64,000 nucleotides of DNA, taken from assembly GCA_020081605.1 (NCBI GenBank), contig JAHREC010000009.1, forward strand, positions 3,348,001-3,412,000, in the 5' to 3' direction. Below, in pieces: positions 45,264 through 58,464 of the stretch (position 1 is the first letter of the stretch; every line of letters starts with the position of its first letter). The DNA is from Albifimbria verrucaria. Taxonomy: Eukaryota > Ascomycota > Sordariomycetes > Hypocreales > Stachybotryaceae. The position numbers were made by a program, and so were the translations under genes. The notes beneath the pieces are model-generated. The model worked only from the letters and a program-made list of their open reading frames with translations, searched no databases and was not told the DNA's origin.

Positions 45264-47777
45264 ATGAAGACTGGCATTATCGGCAGCTTTCTTCTGGTTG
45301 GACTGGTGTCCAGCCAGACTAACCATCAACATCTCACGACCGGTAATGTTCTTTTCTTCCTTTGGCATCTGCCACTAACATTCTTGGTAGACTGTGCAGA
45401 CGGATGCATGGCGGCGATCGGGCACAATGCCCTTACTTCAGAGCTTTGCCATGACATGACCATGCAGAATGTTTGTTGGTTCCACCATTCTTTTACACCA
45501 GCTTACTGACATGTCTTTCTTAGGCCATGTTCCGGTGCTTTCTGAAGACATGCTCTAGCCAGCTCTATGGCTCGGCCGTAGTACAAACCATTCAGACTTG
45601 TCTGAAGTCTGGTGCCAACATTACCGCGTTGTATCCCGTCGTTATCCATTCTGCAGACCTCACGAAGCGTCAGTTTCTCCCAACAGCTCCTGGTCCTGTG
45701 GTGACCGCCTTGGCTGGTGACGACCACAAAATTGTCAAAGTGGAGGAGAGCTTTTCCGTCGCAGTGGACTGCAACGCTGGCTCTGATGGCGTCCTGACTC
45801 TCTCGGCTCCTCCCGCAGCTACTTCCGCCCACCAGCCTGGCCCTGGTGGCAGCTCTGATGCCAATGCTGGCTCCAATGGTGATGGGGCAGCATCAAACCC
45901 TCCTAATGGAAATGGTCAACAAGCAGGCGGCGGATCTAGTCCTACCACACCCACTGGTACTGACGGCACAGGCTTGTCCCCAACGCGAACGGACAGCAAC
46001 CAGGCAACAGCGATACTAGCCCTTCAACAGACAGCTCAGATGCTTCGAGTGCCGACTGCGATGACAACAACAACAATGCTCCTGCTTCGCAAAACGGACA
46101 ACTTTCTCCTACTCCTCCAACATCACCAGCTGTGCCAAGCAGTAGTCCTGCGCCCACCACCGACGCAAGTCCCTAGAAGGGATCTGCCGCTGGCTCTGGT
46201 GACACAAGTCAACCAGCGTCTAGCAATGGCAACGTCAAAGGAGATGAAGGAGCTGATTGCGAATCTCCTGACTCTGGGACCCCTTCGACTACGGCCAACA
46301 ATGGACCGAACACTGGAGACTCTGGAACCCAAGAAACTCAGCCCGGGGTCCACCAGCAACGTCTACCGATCGCAATTGCGCTACCCCAGGACAAGGTCCT
46401 AACACAAACCCACCATGCAATGGAGACAGTGGTCCAGTCCGTTCCAACCAAGGCAACATTGGTTCTTCCCTCAAGGTCCAAGTGGCGGTTTGGGTCAAGC
46501 ATCTCCTGGGCCAGTCAACTGCCCAGCAGCCTCTGGCGACTCTCAAGATTGCGGACCACAGACGCCTCCAGATGCTCCAAGCAGTTCATCTTGTCAAGGA
46601 CCGGATCATGATGCCGGCTGTCCAGGCCCAAACGCAGCAAGCCGCCCCCTCGAGCCCCCTCCGAATACTGCTGGCGGTGTACCCATTTCTCAACCCAGCA
46701 AAGTGAACTCGCCCGGGCCTGCAAATGTCCCTGAAGGCCCTGAGTCTCCTACCAAGCCTTCGCAGAGTGGGAGACCAAACTTGCCTGGGTGCTCTGGGTC
46801 TAACAACGGATCATGCCCCAGTGGCACTCCGGACGGTCAAGGACCACCGGCTACAGCTAATTGTCCAAGCAATGCCCCGGTTGCAGTAACACAAATGGCC
46901 CATCGAACGACACAGGAAACTCATCACAAGCTGCTCCAAATTCTGGTCCAAAGCAGCCTGGCAACGGGCCAGCTGAGCCAGCTGCAAATGAAGGCCCAGG
47001 CAGCCCAGCCCCGACAAACAACGCTGGGCCACCACCAAATTTCACTGCCTCCACCATTCTCACGATTTCGTTACCATCAGATCAACCAGAATCCAGCTCC
47101 CTGGCCCTTCGCCACCTTCGCAATCCAACGCATCTCCAACACCTTCAGGAGAAATCAGCAATGATGCACCATGCGATGGTGATCAGGATGGAGGTTCAAG
47201 TCCTGATGCTTCTAGCCTGAGCGATACTGCAAACTCGCTAGGGAATCAGCCCACTGCGACTACACTCTGGCCACTTCCCGGTCAAACTTCGAACAACGAA
47301 ACACCAGGCGGAGGGCCTAGTGCAACAATTGGAACGCCCGCGCCTCCCGTCACAGTTGCACCGGCTTCCACCGAAGCACCCTCTACGACATACATTCGCG
47401 CGCAGAGTCCCGCCTCTGATACCCTGTCTGCAAGTGGTAACGGCCCAGCAAGTGCCATTGTGCTCACTGTTGTGGCCCCTGTCCACGAAGATAGCACCCA
47501 TACGACGGTCCTCACACTCTGGCAGAAGAAACCGTCCGGTACGGGTGCGCCGGAGCTGTCCACAGATCCTCAAGCCTACTCGCGGATGATGGATGCTGGG
47601 ATAAAACTTGAAGATGCTGTTCATGCGGATGCTATTACCGAACCGGCCGCAACAATAGGCTTTGCGTCATCACCTTCTTTCATGGACTCGGAAAATACCG
47701 GAGCTGTTGCTGGGTTGATGGGTGGTAGCACGAGCACCGCAGTGCCCCACGAGTTGCTACTTGGGCATGTCTTGTAG
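45264..47777 (+). CDS. Secreted Cys-rich (CFEM-like) protein with long low-complexity tail
   Basis: A signal peptide (MKTGIIGSFLLVGLVSSQ) is followed by a small Cys module spread over three exons (45264-45342, 45391-45480, from 45524): DCADGCMAAIGHN, SELCHDMTMQN, AMFRCFLKTCSSQL, TIQTCL. The spacing resembles a CFEM domain, but not all eight Cys are confidently placed. About 650 residues follow, rich in Gly, Ser, Pro, Asn and Thr, with scattered Cys, typical of cell-wall or matrix proteins. Frame changes are frequent from about 45978 (C run), with another near 46390-46470 and others further on, plus one in-frame TAG near 46174. The exact C-terminus is therefore uncertain; the last open frame stops at 47777. 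Confidence 0.65.
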
Positions 47778-48502
47778 TCATGGTTGTTATGGCTTTTTGG
47801 ACTTGATGATGTTGGTGGTTCGGTTACATACTTGTTATGGGTGAGACTTAACAGTTGATATGGGTACCACTTTAGCAGGGAACTTAGGTTGTCGATTATG
47901 AGAAGCTATGGGTTATGGCCATTCTTAGATATTTGAGCAGCAGTAGTTAGAAGAAGTGACACATGCCTAGTTACAAGTCATTGTAGTCGCTAGTGAACAT
48001 GCGATATCTACCTAGTGATGTGTTTTGGGGCGTTGTGGTTAGTGTAAGTGAGCTGTATGAAGCTGAAGTGGGTGATGGCTTATTTCACTTCTCGTAACGA
48101 AGAAACTCTTCTAATTTCAGAACACATACTATATTTATCTCTGATTTTAAATGATGGCCTCCCCACAAGGCTGCGCCATCAGTGCAGTAGCGCATCTGCG
48201 TCCGAGTATAATTAAATATATGCATGTTGGTTGTTGAAGCCAGGCAAGCCAGGAATATGTGGAGTAACGGTGGATGGAACAAACAAGTACAAGTACAAGT
48301 ACGTACTGCGCTGCGCTTGTTATTAGTGGTGGGGTCTCCCGCCGCTGATAAGGAACACGCTCGGATAAGGAAAAAAGATCAGGGTCTTTCGAGCCGCAGT
48401 CAATCCCGCTAATCTTCAGACCAACCTTTCTCTTCTCCAATTCCGTACCAGCACCAATTACATTGTCGCGCTTTTTGTTTCTACCTACAGTCGTCATTCA
48501 CA
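47778..48502. other. Intergenic, no gene
   Basis: The 3' flank of the CFEM-like gene and the promoter of the Nop6-like gene. A short AAGTAC tandem occurs at 48284-48303. No coding region is supported. Confidence 0.45.
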
Positions 48503-49594
48503 ATGGTCAAGAGCAAGCGAGCGAGAGAGGCCGTCGAGGTCGAGGTCGAGGATGTCCCCGTTGTCGAGCAGACCGATGCGCCTGCCAAGAAGCGCAAGAG
48601 AAGCGACGACGAGCCCGCCTCCGGAGACGTGAAGAAGAAGGCCAAGAAGGATAAGAAGAAGGATAAGAAGGAGACTCGCAAGGAGAAGAAGGACAAGCGC
48701 AAGGACCTGCAGGACCTCCCCGAGGAAGAGGCCGATGAGGAGGAGCAGCCCCAGGCCGCCGAACCTGAGAAGATGGATGTGGACGTGACGGCCGCCGACG
48801 AGTCCAAGAAGGAGAAGAAGGATAAGAAGAAGGACAAGAAGGAAAAGAAGAACAAGGACAAGGAAGACAAGAAGACCGACGGCGACGAGACCGTGAAGAA
48901 GGAGAAGAAGGACAAGAAGGATAAGAAGAAGAAGAACAAGACGGAGGAGGCGCAAGAGAACGGAGCCTCCAAGCCCGTCGACGAGGAGAAGCCCGCTGAG
49001 GACGAGGGCGAGGCCGCCGCCGACGGCAAGGCTGACCGACACATCGTCTTCGTGGGCAACCTGCCCTACAGCGCAACCTCGGCCAGCATCACGGCGCACT
49101 TTGCGTCGCTGTCGCCTATTTCGGTGCGATGCCTGACGAAGCGCGAGGACCCGACTGCCTGCCGCGGCATTGCGTTTGTCGAGTTCGGCAAGGTCTGGCA
49201 CATGCGTACCTGTCTGGACAAGTTCCACCACAGCATGTTCAACGATGGGATTTCTGAGCCGCGAAAGATTAATGTTGAGTTGACGTAAGTTTACTTCCCC
49301 CGACATCCTTCTCTTTGGCATTTCCTTTTTTAATCTATTATGGTTTTATTTGGTACATTGCTAATCTTGGATAACAGCGCTGGCGGCGGCGGCAAGACCA
49401 AGCAGCGCAAGGACAAGATCATGGAGAAGAACAAGAAGCTTGATGAGAACCGCGCGAAGCGCATCGAGCGCGAGAAGACGGCCAAGGAGGAGAACAAATC
49501 TGGCGGCCAGCAGCAGCAGCAGCAGCAGCAGCAGGACACGCAGGACTACATCCACCCTAGTCGTCGGGCCAGAGTTCCGGGACAGAAGTGGTAG
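48503..49594 (+). CDS. Nop6-like nucleolar RNA-binding protein
   Basis: 332 residues in two exons (48503-49284, 49378-49594), phase-2 intron of 93 bp, frame intact. The first 170 residues are extremely Lys/Glu/Asp-rich (KKKAKKDKKKDKKETRKEKK), a highly charged nucleolar-type region. An RRM follows: HIVFVGNLPYSATSASITAHF (RNP2) and CRGIAFVEFGKVWHM (RNP1). The tail is basic with a run of nine Gln and ends HPSRRARVPGQKW, a motif typical of Nop6 homologues. The protein is expected to act in early 40S ribosome assembly. Confidence 0.85.
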
Positions 49595-50536
49595 GGCGGC
49601 ATTCTGAGGTGGTGACGCGAGCGGTAATGCCGGATATACGCAATTTGGTGGATGGAGGGAACTTGGAGTTTTTGTTTACTTGAAAAGAAAAATGGCTATG
49701 TTATGATTCATTGTTGGCGGACATCATGTTGTGGATACAATGAGATACCCAGTACAGGAAATCCCATGTCACAATTCACAAGATCTTGAGAAACGAATCA
49801 ACAAAGACACCGACAGGAAGAGTCCTGCGGAAAGGTGTGAAAAAAATCTGCATGGGCGATGTTGCGTGCTATCTACAAAAATAACAGGATATCCTTTGAG
49901 TAAACGTTGGTGGAACAGAGCTTGGGGGAGGAGAGAGAGGGGGCTAGATAGTTTGGGAAACAAAATGAGAAGGACATGATGCAACGATGAACGAGGAGAT
50001 GTGCCCGGCGCCTGTGAGGCATCGCGTTTCTCAGCTTCCTGAATCGACTGTGTGTGCCCCTTCCATCCCACAAAAAGAAACAAAACTGCTTCACCCGGAT
50101 GTAGCGAGAATCGCGTTTCTCTTTCCTGCTAACCACGGTCCAGCCAAGGAAACACTGCCAGAGAGCTGGCAAGACAACGCTCGAGGTGATCGATACGAGA
50201 GGATCAGCCCATCTCACACGATCACGGTGTTCAAGCAGAAGCTACGGCTTCTCCTACTCCTTCCACTCTTCACTCGGTCTCTCTAGTCGCCAGTCGATTA
50301 CTCGCTTCCTTCGTCTAGATCTTGCGAGGAAAATAAAAACCTTCAGTCATCAAAAGCGCGATTCGCGGTATCATGTGCAACCATTGTGCTCCAGAGCTGT
50401 CTGCAGGGAGGCGTATCTGATCGAACCGCAAAGATCATAGCCAACCCGATTCTGAGAAAATGCATGGGACGCGTCCGCAAAGAGCTTCATGCTCCTAGCC
50501 ACGGACGTCGACGGGGGCGGTTGAAGGGCCCGGGAA
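49595..50536. other. Intergenic between convergent genes
   Basis: About 940 bp between the Nop6-like (plus) and Rac1 (minus) stop codons. No gene or repeat is supported; it presumably contains both 3' untranslated regions. Confidence 0.45.
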
Positions 50537-51634
<1,098 letters not shown>

Positions 51635-53966
51635 TTCTGCGGATTGCGTCGGTTCGATACGACTTGTTGTGAGGTTGGTTTGGAGATGGGAATTGAGGGA
51701 GGTGAGAATGTGAGCTGGCTGAAAATGGGTCAGGGATGTGCTGGGCCCTTGGTTCTGATTTGCGCGATGGAGGGGTGGGTTTTGGTTTTGGCCTGGTGGT
51801 TGGGTCTGTTCAGGTTCAGTCTGTCTGTCTGCGCTTGTGCCAGCCAGTCCAGCCCAGCGCAGTGTGCTTGGGCTTTTTCCGTCTTTTGGGTCTTGAACCA
51901 GATTGGCTTGGTCTGGCGTTTGGCTTGGGAAGGGGAGGGGAGCGGGGGTCCAGAGAAAAGGAACCAGCCGTGGGTCAATCAGTCAGTTCGAGTAGGTAGT
52001 TAGTCGGAGGTGGTGAGCGGGTTTCGCCAAGGGCATGTAGAGCCGGACAGGGTGATGATGTACTCGGCAGTGGAGCGAGAAACGGTCGATCGTTTGATGC
52101 GCGTTGTTTGCAGTCGCGAAGAATGTTCCGACAGGTGAAGAAGAGGAAGAAAAACCCAGTCACAGAGGACGAGAAGAGACAGGAGAAATGACGACGGGCC
52201 GTGTTTGCCTGACGGAGGAACAGCCAGGGATACCTGAGGTTGAGGTTGGTGGTGGTGGCGCCAACCTGGAGACTGGACTGGAGGCGCTGGGTTTCAAGGC
52301 TGCATGAGAAAAAAGGAAGGAAAAGAAGCCAAGGCGACGCTCCAGGAGGGCGGGGACCAACAGCGGAACGGGCTCGAGCCGCGAAGCAGGTGCGTGAAGC
52401 TCTAGTTTGACCCTGTTCTGTTACCGGTTGGAGAGGTTGAGACGAAGTGTGTGATAAGACACGCTAGAAGGACCCTTGTCCTGGGCCTGGGAGGAGGAGG
52501 AGGAGGAGAACTTAGGAGTTAGTGTTTTGGGAGGGCTAGTAAGGATGCAAGATAAGGTGTGTGTGTGTGCGCGCGGCTTTGAAGCGGGATCAAAGAAGCG
52601 TGGACAAGGAAGAAGAGGAAGAAGAAGAAACGAGAGGAAGAAGAAAAAAAAAAAGAAAAGAAGGTTGTTGTTTGTTCTTGAAGTTTTCTGGTGGTAGCTC
52701 TTTTGGTGTTCGCTACAGAGTACAAGTCACCTAGAATACAGTGAGTGCAGGTCCCTTGCCTTTTCCTTGTTCCTCACCCTACTCCCTAACGTTACTCTGT
52801 ACTCCTACTCTTCCTCCTGCACCACCACCCACAGCCGCTACCACCTCCGGCTGGCCCAGCATCCTCTGTATCAGCATCAGCACAGGCTAGCCATCGCCTA
52901 GCTAGTGGGGAACGCCGATTCAGGTCTTCCAGAGGTTTGACCAAGCCCGCTACCGCTACGCATTGTTCCATTCCGTCATCCATCCTCCCGTCTTCCAGAA
53001 GGGTGCTCGTGCTCTAGCTCAACTGGCCTGCTGCGTGTGTGGCTGGCCATGCCATACGCCCACAGCGACCACTCTTTGCACGCCCGCTCGCGCTCATGAC
53101 CGCCGCCATATCATGGCAATCGCATTCATTCATCGAGTCGCTTGTGTCTTGTTGCATGCATCATGCGGCTTACTCGAGCTAGGACTAGGAAGCTTGCCAT
53201 CAAGCAGCGCCGCTTAAGTTGCTGAGTGGCTGGGTGCGGGAGGCGGGGAGCATCAGCGCCGCCAATCAGTCCCAAGTGGTCAAAGCTGTACCATCCTCGG
53301 TATTTCTCCTTCTAGATGGAGGCGAGCTCCAGGCACATGCCTTGCCTACAGTACGCTGTCGATCCAGCCCGCTGGAGAGACATGCAGCCATTGCTGTCCC
53401 GGAGCACCGGCGCTTGGCTCCTCGGCTTTTGTGAAAACACCTCACCCCTCCCCTTCATGAAACTGGCACCTGTAGGTCATCGTGGCTGTCAACTCGCTGG
53501 CTTCTGAGGGGAACGGCGCCGCTAGGCACAGAGATGGCGGGAATAACCTCATCGGCGCCGGCCGAGTAGCTCCGGTAGCGAATGGCTACGCCTCATGGGG
53601 TTGTGTCAAAAATGGTTGACACAACCAGAGTGCCGATCCCGTTCCTCCTCACGTAGAGCAATCTATGGCGGTTTAAACACCAAGATTAACGTCTTACAAC
53701 ACACGAGATACATGCAGCAATAGGCAAAGATAAGTAGACAAGCCAATTTCATGTATTCATAATACCATCATCATCATCATTCATTCATTCTGTAGGCATA
53801 AACAATAGTCGTCGACACGCATATATCGACCACCACATCCGTGGCAAAATACATTAAACCATCACGGTTCCACGCCAGACAAGAGGCTGCCTCCCATGTA
53901 CACGCTGCTCTCTGCGTTTCCAGTATCGTCCCAAATCCAAGGCACAATGGATGCCTAGTTGCTCCT
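51635..53966. promoter_or_regulatory. Long Rac1 upstream region with simple repeats
   Basis: 2.3 kb without a supported gene. It contains a GT/GC microsatellite at about 52557-52575 and a polypurine tract (GAAGAAGAGGAAG...) at about 52593-52662. An ATC/ATTC repeat lies at 53767-53790. The purine tract is on the plus strand, i.e. pyrimidine-rich in the sense of Rac1, about 1 kb upstream of its ATG, and may belong to the promoter or a leader intron. Confidence 0.5.
53599..53626. repeat. Perfect 11-bp inverted repeat with 6-nt loop
   Basis: GGTTGTGTCAA at 53599-53609 and its exact reverse complement at 53616-53626 flank AAATGG. It is in the intergenic region, about 340 bp beyond the 3' end of the Psq gene. 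It could be a hairpin, a protein-binding palindrome or a scar of a small element. Confidence 0.7.
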
Positions 53967-54470
53967 TCATGTAGCATGTTCATACGACTGTGTTCCCCAA
54001 GCGTTACCCGGAGGCCAAAGAGAAGCCAAGTTCTCGATGCACGCGCCGTCGAAATCACCAGTTCCGAAGCTCGTCATCGTCTGATCCTCATGCCACAGGG
54101 CCTCTGGCTCTCGTCGCAAGTAGCCTTCAGCGTCTGGGTTCCGTCGCAGAAAGCCTTCAATCCACTCCGGCTCGAGCGGCTTATACTTGCCATAGGCCAT
54201 GTTGGCTGCGCAAACCTCGAGCTCGCTGTACAGGCAGTAACAGCCGTGGGCCAACTGACCCTTGGCCCAAGCAACAAGCGACCTTTCCTGCTCCTCGGAC
54301 AGGAGCTGGGGCTCTTCTTGGTGGCCGGGATGGCGCGGTTTGACGCCGTTCATGCGGGCATGCAGCGTGGATCGAGGGACTCCCCACCGCTCGGCGGCCT
54401 TTCGCTTCGACGTGCCCGCGCCAACGTCCTTGATGGCATTCTGTAGGGCTTTCTCGGTGTAGTTGGGCAT
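53967..54470 (-). CDS. HTH-Psq domain protein derived from a pogo-type transposase
   Basis: An intact 167-residue frame. Residues 1-45 form the Psq helix-turn-helix of pogo/Fot1-type transposases (YTEKALQNAIKDVGAGTSKR, KAAERWGVPRSTLHARMNG), followed by LLSEEQERSLVAWAKGQLAHG, the start of the CENP-B-like second helix-turn-helix. The usual DDE catalytic region (about 300 residues) is absent; the protein ends soon after WIEGFLRRNPDAE. No terminal inverted repeats or neighbouring transposase pieces were seen. It may be a truncated relic that is still open, or a domesticated DNA-binding protein. The frame is intact and GC-rich, unlike RIP-damaged elements. Confidence 0.7.
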   Translation of the reverse strand: MPNYTEKALQNAIKDVGAGTSKRKAAERWGVPRSTLHARMNGVKPRHPGHQEEPQLLSEEQERSLVAWAKGQLAHGCYCLYSELEVCAANMAYGKYKPLEPEWIEGFLRRNPDAEGYLRREPEALWHEDQTMTSFGTGDFDGACIENLASLWPPGNAWGTQSYEHAT

Positions 54471-56076
54471 GGCCGCGAGCAGGGCCCAATCGGAAATAGA
54501 GGCTGGGAACCGAGGGCTGGCGTCGTGGGTAGCGCGGTGTAAGATGTGGGACGGTCCCTTGAGGAGACGGGTTATGGGGTCGGCGTCTTACCAGTGACTC
54601 CGTTGGACTGGCTCGAATCCACTTGGGGAGGCCTGCGGCGGTATAAGTGTCGAAGAGCCATGTCGCTCAGGCGCCGTTTTGACGCACGTCCTGTATCACC
54701 TGTGCTACGCTCCGATTTGTCACCCTTTCCTCTCCCTCCCACTCCTCGCTGGCTGCTCGCTCGGTCGCCTGCCGCTCAGTCGCCTTCAGTCTGCTTCTTC
54801 CCATCAACGGACACTCGCCTCACTTGGATGATGGATGCTCAGCACGGCCCACCAGGCACCCATGGCGGTGCCCCGGTTGCAGGGCCACCTTAAGTGCAAT
54901 CGCTGATCGTGCTTGAGAACTGTAACTTATCCATACCCTTGGGACGCCGCATCTTCACTCTTCAATTCAAGCACCCTCTCGCTTGCATTGGCTTTGATCG
55001 CATGCATTGAGAAATGTGTCTCCTTGGGCAGCTTGCATGCGCTCGCTCGGGGCTGCCACCAACATGTTACCCGACTGGCTCGCCTCGAGATGAGGGCGCA
55101 TATGCCCAGCGACCAATCAACCACGCTCAGCAGGCGACCAGAGCAGCCCGAGCATGAAAATGGGATCGCCGACCGGTTTCGATCTGCGCATTTCTTGGTT
55201 TCCAACGGCACTCGTTCCCCGGTCCTATGTCCTTGGTCCAGCAGGCGCCAAACTGTTAACCAACCAAATGGCCAGTAATTAAACTGGCCTTGTCCCCTGC
55301 TCACCGAATCCCAGCCAGCCACCCAGACGAACCATGGGCGGCATGTTCCTGGTGCTCTCGAGGTCAATTTAACGAGCCGTTTCGAGCGAGCATGGGGTTG
55401 GCCTCGAGTCAGGCCTCTCCTGGGCGGCTGAGTGCTAGGGGTTCTGCACTATTCGTTCATGGGCATTTGGCTTCTGCTTGACAGCGTCTGCCAAGATATC
55501 TTCATCTCACACCTGAGGGTGCGACTTGTACATGGTAGGCTCAAAATTCAGTAATCCCTATCCATAGGTCTTTTAGGGAAACGTAGTGATTCTTGTAGCT
55601 CTTTGGTTAGTGTTCGGATCTGACATATACAGTAGTTGACCTTAGTAGACAAGCAAACGTTTCAAGTAGTTCTAGCACGCATACACACTATCCGGCACTT
55701 TATTATTGCTACTCTTAAATGTTCTAGCCTTTTGGCTATGGTTTCTCGCGTAGCATAAATGACATGGGGGAACACGCTATGTTTCCAGTTCAACAACCGT
55801 AGCACCATTCCCTCTTTCAGCGGCATACCTAGCACTGTAACCCTAGACCGTAGCCTCCGCATCTCCTACTTGGGAGACTTCTTGTTCTCTATGTCTGTAA
55901 GACGAAGATGTGTTCTCGCCAATAGTCTCCTCCAATTCGATGTATTGTTGAGAAGTGAGCTCGGCGAGTACGTCCAGTTCCCAAATCCGACCGGAAATAC
56001 AATCAATTCGTTCCTATCATGATATGACAACAGGCATAATTGACATGTTTTGTAATGTGATTTAGAAGCAGCTATC
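54471..56076. other. Intergenic, no convincing gene
   Basis: 1.6 kb. At 55662-56010 the minus strand has two adjoining protein-like stretches separated by one TAG (LARTHLRLTDIENKKSPK and MPLKEGMVLRLLNWKHSVF), possibly a decayed fragment of unknown origin. The remainder has only short frames without family character. Confidence 0.4.
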
Positions 56077-58464
56077 TCATCTTCTTGCGATACCTCGTGC
56101 CTTCGCCTTTGTGATATCATCCAGTACCCAGACAATATGCACATCAGAGCTCCCTGACGTAGCTTCAATCCATTCCTCCTCTTCCATATTCACTATCATC
56201 AAGATTTGCTGAACCCTAGAAAAATGCTTTCGAACTTGGTAGTTCTGCACCGATACAACTTCCACAATCTTGGAGAAATCCTGCTCCATCTGGATGGAGC
56301 CGGTTTCACTTATATGGGTAGCATGACTCCAGATATGTTTCTCCAATTTGTTTGCTAAGTTGATGGCAGTGAGATTTAGTAGTTCAATGTAAATGTCAGA
56401 GGTCATCATATGGGATAGAGGCCTCATGAGCTCGAGCCAGCCATCTGCGAAACAGTCTGCCACCCGTGCAGGCCCCTCATTGTCTTCGTTAACTTCAGTC
56501 TCTCCTAGGCCAGCATCAACTTTGCTGTAGCCCGCAGCTTTGAAGCTGTTCCTCAGGACCTGTTGTAATTGAGGCTTCAAAATCAAATGCAGCAATTTCC
56601 GTAACCCATCCATGAGCGTGTTTGTAGTTTGTAATGTGAAACCTGTGCAAACAGATTTTATCGCTTTCTCCACTAGTACATACTCATGACGGAATGGGAA
56701 AAGTTCTTGTAAAGAATGTCCTTTCTTGCCAATTTCGTGAAAAGGCTCCAATTGCTTCTGAAGTATCCGCCTTAGGTATTCTCTCGCCTTACTCACGGTG
56801 TTGAGAAACATCACGAATTCGGTAGTATGGCTTTTCATCGTCGAGCTTCCAAGTGACTCCGATATCGTATATGCTCCTCCAGCCGCAAGCTTTGTTTGAA
56901 GTACGCCAAGAAAGTCCGATTCAAGGGACCGGCTTATCAGGGCGAGAATGCGAACAGTTACTTCCTTGTTTTGTGTCAACAGAGTATCTTGGATGAGCCT
57001 ATCCGTGATATACATAATATCTTCAACTGCTGATAAAACTATTGGCGGACTGTCTTTGCGCAGCTCAGGTGGTGATTTATGTCCTCTTGCTATATCTAGC
57101 TGTAACATCTTCTCAATGGAGCGCTGGAAGAAGAAAGACACCATGAGTCTGTAAGGCTCAGAAAGCCTGTCTTCAATTTTCTTGCAGAGTGTCGATTTGA
57201 CAAGAATCTCGGGACGGACAAGAAGAGAGTCAGTTTGAGCTATTGTACTCTACTCGGGTGTTAATAAGTCAATACTATTAATTTGCATCACTGAGTCTCT
57301 TACCACGAGCTTTGTAGCAATGAACTGATTGTAGAGAGACCAATTTCGGAGCATATAAGCTATCTCTGTCACCCTCTGGTGTATGACATGGAGGTCGGGC
57401 GTGCCCTCGTTTTGTGAATCTGAGCTTGCTGTACCAGTAGCTGCGCCTGCAAAGAACTTGAAGGCACTGATGCTTCCCTTAGGCTGCACTTTTAAGCTAT
57501 GCGACAGCTTCGAATTGCGTTGTTCTTTACATATAGCTGTCATCTCAGTGACCCGTCTCGACTTACTCCAGGCATCGAGGATGTTACTGCCCTGAACGTC
57601 AACTTCCAGCTGAAGTCGCTCGATTATCGCAGATGTTTTTGCAGGACCATAGTACCCCTCAATGACAAACTGGTGACTTTGTATCACATTAGCAACATGT
57701 TCAAATAACTTGGCAAATAACTCGGCGTAAAATGAGTCTTCTGTTCGATTGTGCTCCTCTGTTTCATCAAGCTTCGGCTTGATCATCTCTCTCATGTTTT
57801 GGCAGATATACTCTCCGTATACTTCAAGTCCAATATTCTCTTTCCCTATGAGCGGGAAGAGTTTGAAGAACCTTGTCATGTTGCTTGCGTTTCCTAGTTT
57901 TGCGGATGCCTTGAATTCCTTAACGAAGAGGGCACACAACCTCTCTCTCGCAGACTCAAGAGTCACCCATGGTAACTCTGGTGCCTCAATGGATGGGACT
58001 ATTATGGAAGAGAAAGCACTGCGTGTAGTTTCTTCCGGGATTTTGGAAGCTCGGTGAAGGTACTCGGCGGCAGCCTCCCAATCTCGTAGAGACCCCATGC
58101 TGGCAACTGTGCTGGAGATGCATGTTTTCAACTCTACGAGATGATCCACCTCTGTCAATGTACTTGCGACCCGCTTTCTCTCAAGCTCAAGATCATAGGC
58201 GCTGTTCGAAATCCGGAGTACATCATTTGTCGCGTCAGCCAAAAGTAATCTATTGATGGCCTTAGATGCAGTGGCTTGACTGAACAGCGTTTCCTGGAGG
58301 CTATCTAATCTGTTAAGAGCGTAGTCAAGATCGTCAAGCTCTTTCGCCTTATCTTCTAGCTTGGCCAAGAGCTCATCTTCTTGGTTTCGGAGGGCTGCAA
58401 TGGCTGCTTGCAGTTCTGTGATAGAGGTTGCTGCCTTGATTAGTTGGCACACTTCAACAGCCAT
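56077..58464 (-). CDS. cog4: Conserved oligomeric Golgi complex subunit 4
   Basis: 763 residues in two exons (57304-58464, 56077-57207), phase-0 intron of 96 bp, no frame break. The N-terminus is coiled-coil (LIKAATSITELQAAIAALRN, ELLAKLEDKAKELDDLDYAL). The middle and C-terminal halves match COG4: LFKLFPLIGKENIGLEVYG-type FFKLFPLIGKENIGLEVYG, VSFFFQRSIEKMLQLD, VEDIMYITDRLIQ, QMEQDFSKIVEVV, QQILMIVNMEEEEWIEA and the terminal IVWVLDD. COG4 tethers retrograde vesicles at the Golgi. The alternative acceptor at 57239 would break frame, so 57207 was preferred. Codon use is AT-leaning and the sequence looks diverged for an essential gene, so it could be a second copy. Confidence 0.85.

Noticed and set aside
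48481..49321. Long antisense frames (192, 189 and 275 codons) opposite Nop6
   Set aside because: They mirror the Lys/Glu-rich coding repeat. The sense strand has the RRM and a proper intron.
52605..52670. Purine-rich repeat as a possible CRISPR or coding repeat
   Set aside because: It is an irregular GAA/GAGA simple repeat without spacers. CRISPR arrays are not expected in fungal nuclear DNA.
55662..56168. Two adjoining minus-strand frames next to COG4
   Set aside because: They look like one decayed coding stretch with a TAG between them, but I cannot identify the family or borders. Mentioned only in the gap entry.
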